Of a stretch of 10,120 nt of DNA, positions 6,892 through 10,120 are shown piece by piece (the stretch's first letter is position 1; each line of letters opens with the position of its first letter). Under the pieces are notes generated by a model, which saw only the letters and a program-made list of their open reading frames with translations, was not told where the DNA came from and searched no databases. The position numbers and the translations under genes were made by a program. Source of the stretch: Armatimonadota bacterium (GTDB taxonomy: Bacteria; Armatimonadota; UBA5829); NCBI GenBank assembly GCA_023398345.1, contig JAEWSK010000060.1, positions 1-10,120 of the forward strand. The letters run 5' to 3'.

Positions 6892-7776
6892 TCAACACTC
6901 GAAAAGCGCATCGATGAACACCGAAGCATCGAAGTCCTCGATGTCATCCATCGTTTCGCCGGTGCATGCCAGCTTTATAGGCAGGCCGAGTTCGTCTTTA
7001 ATTGTGATGACTATTCCGCCCTTTGCAGTGCCGTCCATTTTGGTAAGCGCAATGCCTGTAATTGGAACTACGTTGGAAAATTCCCGCGCCTGATTGACGG
7101 CGTTCTGGCCGGTGGTGGCATCAAGCACGAGTATTGTCTCATCAGGATCGCGAGAAAGCGTTTTTTGCATGACTCTACCGATCTTGGCAAGCTCTTCCAT
7201 GAGATTGGTCTTTGTGTGCAGGCGACCGGCAGTGTCGATGAGAACTACATCCACCCCGCGCGCAACAGCAGCGTTGATACTATCAAAAACGACAGCGGCG
7301 GGATCGGCTCCCGGCTGGTGCTTGATAAGCTCGACGCCGGTGCGATTCGCCCATATTTCGATTTGATCGATGGCTGCAGCGCGAAATGTGTCGGCGGCGG
7401 ACAGCAGTACGCGCTTACCCGACTTTTTCAGGCGGTGCGCGACTTTCGCGATGGTTGTTGTCTTTCCGACGCCATTGACTCCGACAAAAAGATAGACGGC
7501 CGGACGCTCGGCAGGCATGCGCAAACCCGCACTGCCGTTTGGGGTCAATATAGTATACAGCGACTCCTTGAGCTTTGCCTTTATCTGTTCGCCTTCGTTC
7601 AGGCGCTCTTGGCGGGCAGCCAGACGAAGCGAATCGACAAGCTTGGTGGTCGTAGTCATTGACAGATCGGCTTGGATAAGAAGCTCTTCAAGTTCGTCAA
7701 AGAGTTCGTCGTCCACGCCACGACGGCCAGTGAGCAGTTGATCAACTTTACTGAATATGCCTCTAAACAGGCGCAT
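6892..7776 (-). CDS. ftsY: Signal recognition particle receptor FtsY
   Basis: SRP receptor GTPase that docks the SRP-ribosome complex to the membrane translocon. The 294 residues are a minimal FtsY: an amphipathic N-terminal helix (MRLFRGIFSKVDQLL) followed directly by the four-helix N domain and the GTPase G domain, without the long acidic A domain of the E. coli protein. G motifs are intact: GVNGVGKTTT (99-108), DTAGR (181-185) and TKMD (245-248) followed by GTAKGG. The SRP-family insertion stretch ADTFRAAAIDQIEIW is present and separates it from other P-loop GTPases; the N-terminus and lack of an M domain separate it from Ffh. A GGAGG lies at 7792-7796, 15 nt upstream of the ATG, longer than usual. 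It is the first gene of a two-gene unit with the glycosyltransferase and has its own sigma-70 promoter. Confidence 0.96.
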   Translation of the reverse strand: MRLFRGIFSKVDQLLTGRRGVDDELFDELEELLIQADLSMTTTTKLVDSLRLAARQERLNEGEQIKAKLKESLYTILTPNGSAGLRMPAERPAVYLFVGVNGVGKTTTIAKVAHRLKKSGKRVLLSAADTFRAAAIDQIEIWANRTGVELIKHQPGADPAAVVFDSINAAVARGVDVVLIDTAGRLHTKTNLMEELAKIGRVMQKTLSRDPDETILVLDATTGQNAVNQAREFSNVVPITGIALTKMDGTAKGGIVITIKDELGLPIKLACTGETMDDIEDFDASVFIDALFEC

Positions 7777-7808
7777 TTGGCGGTAACAAAGCCTCCGTAC
7801 ACAAGACA

Positions 7809-7831
7809 GGAAGCGGCATCGAACCGCTCCC
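7809..7831 (-). other. Hairpin at the predicted 5' end of the ftsY mRNA
   Basis: On the minus strand GGGAGCGG (7824-7831) pairs with CCGCTTCC (7809-7816) over 8 bp with one G-U, around a 7-nt loop. The promoter at 7840-7868 predicts a transcript start near 7833, so the stem would begin within a few nt of the mRNA 5' end. Such 5' stem-loops can protect mRNA from decay in other bacteria. There is no T run after it. Confidence 0.45.
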
Positions 7832-7839
7832 TGCTATTA

Positions 7840-7868
7840 AGTATAGTGCTTAGTTATCTTCTTGTAAA
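7840..7868 (-). promoter_or_regulatory. Sigma-70 promoter of ftsY
   Basis: On the minus strand TTTACA (7863-7868, 5 of 6 to consensus) and TATACT (7840-7845, 5 of 6) are separated by exactly 17 nt. The predicted start near 7833 gives a leader of about 57 nt. The -35 box lies 25 nt past the stop codon of the upstream PEP-CTERM gene, and no terminator lies between, so some read-through into ftsY is possible. Confidence 0.72.
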
Positions 7869-7893
7869 GCGCGGCTTAATTTGCCCCAAAACC

Positions 7894-8517
7894 TCAGCAA
7901 TCCAATTGGCGTTTGCGGCGAGTTATGCGCATGCCCAGCAGACCGGCGGCTAAGACAGCCAGCGCCGACGGCTCTGGAGCTACGCCGGTTGCAGGCTCAT
8001 ATGACAAAGCGTCGATGCTAAAATATGGCACGTCGGACGAAAAGGTTATTACCGCTTGGTCAAATGTCGCTGCGCTATACGCGAGCGTGCCGACTGCATC
8101 TCCGCCGAGTAGATCATTGCCGGGGTAGTATGCAAAAAAGTCGGCTGCCGAGCCAGACAAACTGCCGACGCTGCCGCCCGCGTTATAAAATGTGACTGAC
8201 ATGGCGTTGTTGAGTGCGCCATAGACCCCGATTATCGAAAAATCAATGTTAATCGACGAGGCCGGAGAAGCAAAGTCTAAATACAAACTGCCTAGCCCAC
8301 TGCCAAACACACCGTATTCATCGACTTGGGCGGTCTCTGTCGGAACACCAAAGTTGTCATAGTGGAATGTGACGCCATCAAGCGTATAGGCGTCCGGCGT
8401 CGTAATACTATACAATGAACCGCCAAGGACGCCAAAATCCACCGTCACCGGCGCGGCTTGCGCAACACCGATTGAAAGCACAAACAACAAAATCGCAATT
8501 GAAATCCACTTCATCAT
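7894..8517 (-). CDS. PEP-CTERM sorting-domain protein, secreted, function unknown
   Basis: A 207-residue exported protein. The N-terminal signal peptide (Lys3, hydrophobic core 5-18, probable cleavage after VAQA at 18-21) precedes a body rich in Gly, Ser, Ala, Tyr and Phe. The C-terminus is a clear PEP-CTERM tripartite signal: PEP at 181-183, a short hydrophobic helix (ALAVLAAGLLGM) and a basic tail (RITRRKRQ). In this family the signal is recognised by an exosortase, with release of the protein to the surface or matrix. The body looks all-beta, with patterns like VTFHYDNFG and ITFSSDVPYFSIDALSY that recur in PEP-CTERM proteins; no enzyme motif is visible. The start is ATGATG at 8517, chosen for GGGGAG at 8526-8531, 8 nt upstream, and because it yields a clean signal peptide. 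It appears monocistronic; no exosortase is in the window. Confidence 0.9.
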   Translation of the reverse strand: MMKWISIAILLFVLSIGVAQAAPVTVDFGVLGGSLYSITTPDAYTLDGVTFHYDNFGVPTETAQVDEYGVFGSGLGSLYLDFASPASSINIDFSIIGVYGALNNAMSVTFYNAGGSVGSLSGSAADFFAYYPGNDLLGGDAVGTLAYSAATFDQAVITFSSDVPYFSIDALSYEPATGVAPEPSALAVLAAGLLGMRITRRKRQLDC

Positions 8518-8550
8518 CAATCCCACTCCCCTTCTTTTTAGAAGCTGCCT

Positions 8551-8579
8551 ACCATACACCTCGGAGTAGAAGTTCCCAA
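8551..8579 (-). promoter_or_regulatory. Candidate promoter of the PEP-CTERM gene
   Basis: On the minus strand TTGGGA (8574-8579) and TATGGT (8551-8556) lie 17 nt apart, each matching 4 of 6 consensus positions, a weak promoter with a leader of about 26 nt. The -35 overlaps a small dyad, CCCAA-ttg-TTGGG at 8575-8587, which could be an operator. A promoter is needed somewhere here because a strong terminator lies just upstream, but the exact boxes are uncertain. Confidence 0.3.
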
Positions 8580-8629
8580 TTGTTGGGCTAACTAAACAAG
8601 GTCAAGAAAAAAAATGGCAGAGGAGGGGC

Positions 8630-8668
8630 AAAAAAAAGGCCGGAGCGTCAATTGCTTGCGCTCCGGCC
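8630..8668 (-). terminator. Strong intrinsic terminator of the E1-lipoyl-SDR operon
   Basis: On the minus strand GGCCGGAGCG (8659-8668) pairs perfectly over 10 bp with CGCTCCGGCC (8638-8647) across an 11-nt loop, followed directly by eight T residues (8630-8637). It starts 15 nt after the short-chain dehydrogenase stop codon and is a textbook Rho-independent terminator for leftward transcription. Confidence 0.93.
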
Positions 8669-8682
8669 CCGAATATCGTCTT

Positions 8683-9462
8683 TTAGAAATCTCGGCTGAA
8701 TCCACACGTCCAGCCACCGTCGACAACAAGGTTTTGACCGTTGATATACGATGCCTTTTCGGAAACTAAAAACGCAACTGCATTCGCAATATCACTGGTG
8801 TCGCCAGGTCGACGCTGCGGTATGAACGAACAAAAGTGATCGGCAGCTTCCTTGTCGGCATAGAACAACTTGCGCGTGCCCTCGGTCATTGTCGAACCGG
8901 GAGACACCGTGTTTACGCGTATGCCCATAGGCCCCAACTCGCATGCCATCGCTTCAGTCATCTTAATAATCGCTGCCTTTGCCGCCACAAATGGCACTTG
9001 CAGTCGCAACGCGACTACACCGGCAACGGAAGATATATTGACAATCACTCCCGAACCCTGCTTGACCATAAGATCAGCGGCTGTCCGACAGCAGTAGAAA
9101 GTGCCATGCAAATCGACGTCGATTATCTTGTGCCAGACGTCGATCGGATACTTGTCCGTAGTGACACGATCTTCTTTGCGGCCGGTGTTGATTCCAGCAT
9201 TATTGACCATTATATCGAGCTTGCCGAACTTCTCAGCCGTCGATGCAACCAGCGACTGCACTTGCTCGATATTAGATATGTCGCAGCTTACAAAAGACGC
9301 GGACTTTCCAAGCTCGGCTACCGTAGCTTCGCCCTCGTCTTTTTTTACATCGGCGACTACAACCGTGGCGCCTTCGTTTATCAACGCCTCGGAAATAGAT
9401 CTGCCGATGCCCTGGGAACCACCGGTCACTATGGCGATCTTAGATTCGAGATTGAGTGACAT
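8683..9462 (-). CDS. Short-chain dehydrogenase/reductase with altered catalytic residues
   Basis: A 259-residue classical SDR by length and fold. The cofactor motif TGGSQGIG (13-20) and NNAG are intact, and Asp38 after the second strand (VVVADVKK) favours NAD(H). The active site is unusual. Ser145 (NISSVAG) and Lys162 are present, but the Tyr of YxxxK is Phe158 (codon TTT), and the tetrad Asn position (VNLxG in relatives) is Asp117 in VDLHG. Classical SDRs need the Tyr for proton transfer, so activity may be poor or changed. The C-terminal GQNLVVDGGW stretch is normal. The start is supported by AGAGG 5 nt upstream. It follows the lipoyl-protein gene by 11 nt and is the last gene before the terminator. 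With acetoin-dehydrogenase-like neighbours an acetoin/diacetyl or related carbonyl substrate is conceivable, but this is only a guess from context. Confidence 0.92.
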   Translation of the reverse strand: MSLNLESKIAIVTGGSQGIGRSISEALINEGATVVVADVKKDEGEATVAELGKSASFVSCDISNIEQVQSLVASTAEKFGKLDIMVNNAGINTGRKEDRVTTDKYPIDVWHKIIDVDLHGTFYCCRTAADLMVKQGSGVIVNISSVAGVVALRLQVPFVAAKAAIIKMTEAMACELGPMGIRVNTVSPGSTMTEGTRKLFYADKEAADHFCSFIPQRRPGDTSDIANAVAFLVSEKASYINGQNLVVDGGWTCGFSRDF

Positions 9463-9473
9463 CTGATCCTCTC

Positions 9474-9758
9474 TTACTTATATTCCGCCAAAATGGCGTC
9501 CACATCTATGTCTTCGTCGGCATCGGCGATGATGGCGATTGGAGTCAGACACTCCACGTCATCATCGTCAGGTGTGACAAGTATTTTCTTTAAAACACCG
9601 GAAAAGTCGGACTCCACCTCAAGATTGGCCTTGTCGGACATTATTGTCACAAGAGGCTCGCCCTTTTGAACCGGGTCGCCTTCATTCTTGAGCCACTCAA
9701 CAACAGAGCCTTCTTCCATCGTTTGCCCGCTTCTGGGCATAACCACTACATGTGCCAT
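9474..9758 (-). CDS. Free-standing lipoyl-domain protein (E2-type lipoyl carrier)
   Basis: A 94-residue protein that is essentially one biotinyl/lipoyl domain: MPRSGQTMEEGSVVEWLKNEGD at 7-28, then the lipoylation turn MSDKANLEVES with Lys43 as the attachment site, then SGVLKKIL. The MPxSGxTMEEG start and the DKA turn are typical of 2-oxoacid dehydrogenase E2 lipoyl domains rather than biotin carboxyl carriers (which carry MKM) or GcvH. A full E2 has about 400 or more residues, with a peripheral-subunit-binding domain and an acyltransferase core; here translation stops after an acidic tail (DDDD at 64-67, then ADADEDIDVD). GGAG, 8 nt before the ATG, is a good Shine-Dalgarno. It lies 20 nt after the E1 alpha stop and 11 nt before the SDR start, so it should be co-expressed with them and accept the acyl group from E1. 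The acyltransferase core must be elsewhere or absent. Confidence 0.9.
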   Translation of the reverse strand: MAHVVVMPRSGQTMEEGSVVEWLKNEGDPVQKGEPLVTIMSDKANLEVESDFSGVLKKILVTPDDDDVECLTPIAIIADADEDIDVDAILAEYK

Positions 9759-9778
9759 TTTTTAATCTCCTCTTGAAA

Positions 9779-10120
9779 TTAACCCTGTGACCCGCCAAGT
9801 ATCAAAGCCTGCTCAGGCTCCGGAAGCGGACTCTCTTCGGCAAACGCCGCCGCCGCTTCGATCTCTTTATCTATCTCCGCCGATAGCTTCTCGTAGCCAG
9901 CCTCATCAATCACGCCCTCGGCAAAGAGAATTCCCTTCCAATGCTCTATCGGGTCTCTCTTTCGAGCCTCTTCTACCTCTTCTTTTGTGCGATAAATAGC
10001 GTCATCGCCCTCGAAATGGCCTCGGATCCTATATGTCTTGCACTCGATGAGCGTCGGGCCTTCACCAGCCCTGGCGCGCCTGACAGCTTCGGCAGCCACT
10101 TCGTAGACGTCCTCCACTTT
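9779..10120 (-). CDS. TPP-dependent 2-oxoacid/acetoin dehydrogenase E1 alpha subunit, C-terminal part (partial)
   Basis: The frame is open from the right window edge to a TAA at 9779-9781 and gives the last 113 residues. VYEVAAEAVRRARAGEGPTLIECKTYR is the end of the TPP-binding alpha subunit, and the following RIRGHFEGDDAIYRTKEEV is closer, as I recall, to acetoin dehydrogenase alpha (AcoA, RWRGHFEGD) than to pyruvate dehydrogenase alpha (HGHSMSDP). RKRDPIEHW is also conserved in E1 alpha subunits. E1 decarboxylates or cleaves its substrate on TPP and reductively acylates a lipoyl domain, here presumably that of the next gene, 20 nt downstream. The TPP-binding GDG motif lies outside the window. 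The beta subunit is not between alpha and the lipoyl gene; it must be upstream or elsewhere. A GTG near the edge (10115-10117) is an internal Val codon, not a start. Confidence 0.88.
   Translation of the reverse strand, partial: KVEDVYEVAAEAVRRARAGEGPTLIECKTYRIRGHFEGDDAIYRTKEEVEEARKRDPIEHWKGILFAEGVIDEAGYEKLSAEIDKEIEAAAAFAEESPLPEPEQALILGGSQG

Noticed and set aside
6177..6947. Longer glycosyltransferase reading from an ATG at 6947
   Set aside because: It would overlap ftsY by 56 bp and add a Met/Ser/Arg-rich stretch not seen in GT2 proteins; the ATG at 6890 starts just before the SLIIPAYNE motif and sits one base after the ftsY stop.
6829..7662. Long + strand ORF (277 codons) opposite ftsY
   Set aside because: It is entirely antisense to a clearly conserved ftsY; composition follows from the codon pattern of the real gene.
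7812..7828. tRNA T-arm look-alike on the minus strand (AGCGG-TTCGATG-CCGCT)
   Set aside because: The 5-bp stem and TTCGA loop fit a T arm, but no matching 5' acceptor strand, D arm or anticodon arm is found upstream, and the expected space is taken by the ftsY promoter. An ACAAGA/TCTTGT pairing nearby has the wrong spacing.
8579..8605. Second promoter candidate for the PEP-CTERM gene (TTGACC at 8600-8605 with AACAAT at 8579-8584, minus strand)
   Set aside because: The spacer is only 15 nt and the -10 box is weak; kept only as an alternative to the listed candidate.
8614..8769. 51-codon + strand ORF after a GAAAAAAAATG sequence
   Set aside because: It runs through the intrinsic terminator and antisense through the end of the SDR gene, has no Shine-Dalgarno and no recognisable protein.
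8836..9459. Long + strand ORF (207 codons) opposite the SDR gene
   Set aside because: It is antisense to a conserved SDR and has no recognisable motifs or ribosome binding site.
9779..10117. A complete 112-residue gene starting at GTG 10117
   Set aside because: The frame stays open to the window edge and the residues are an internal part of E1 alpha; the gene is truncated by the window rather than short.
1..10120. CRISPR arrays, insertion sequences, rRNA or integration sites
   Set aside because: No regularly spaced repeats, transposase-like coding regions, terminal inverted repeats or stable RNA signatures were seen on either strand.

Overview
The window is ordinary chromosomal sequence from a bacterium of moderate GC content, densely packed and without mobile elements, CRISPR arrays or stable RNA genes that I can see. 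A PEP-CTERM surface protein implies an exosortase system and so, usually, a diderm (Gram-negative-type) envelope. Haem precursor synthesis runs by the C5 (glutamyl-tRNA) route, shown by hemL. The mixture of a GH2 beta-mannosidase, a DUF1638 protein, an ALG5-like glycosyltransferase and an acetoin-dehydrogenase-like E1 would fit an uncultured, environmental lineage such as Armatimonadota, Planctomycetota or Verrucomicrobiota. The phylum is a guess from gene content, not shown by the sequence.

Left part (1-2430): the 3' end of a TtcA-like tRNA-thiolation PP-loop ATPase (+) meets a DUF1638 protein (-) tail to tail with 5 nt between them. DUF1638 has a near-consensus sigma-70 promoter placed so that its transcript should start at or next to the ATG, i.e. 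a probable leaderless mRNA. Divergent from it is an acyl-CoA dehydrogenase (+). The 215-nt region between the two starts holds a + strand terminator-like hairpin, a set of TAAGCAGA-like repeats and a perfect 7-bp hairpin.

Middle (2448-6189): a cytoplasmic GH2 beta-mannosidase is followed after 10 nt by hemL, so the two are probably co-transcribed although their functions are unrelated. hemL overlaps the end of the opposing glycosyltransferase gene by 13 bp.

Right part, all on the minus strand, reading from right to left: (a) an operon with the end of a TPP-dependent 2-oxoacid dehydrogenase E1 alpha subunit (acetoin-dehydrogenase-like), a free-standing 94-residue lipoyl-domain protein and a short-chain dehydrogenase, closed by a strong intrinsic terminator; (b) a single PEP-CTERM secreted protein gene; (c) ftsY plus a dolichyl-phosphate-glucosyltransferase-like GT2 gene, driven by a good sigma-70 promoter with a hairpin near the predicted mRNA 5' end.

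The most notable signals are the short-chain dehydrogenase whose catalytic Tyr is Phe (and whose Asn position is Asp), the lipoyl domain detached from any E2 core in the same operon, and the probable leaderless DUF1638 transcript. No complete undescribed system is evident; the E1alpha-lipoyl-SDR operon, cut by the window edge, is the best candidate for something non-canonical. No gene-free stretch exceeds 300 bases.
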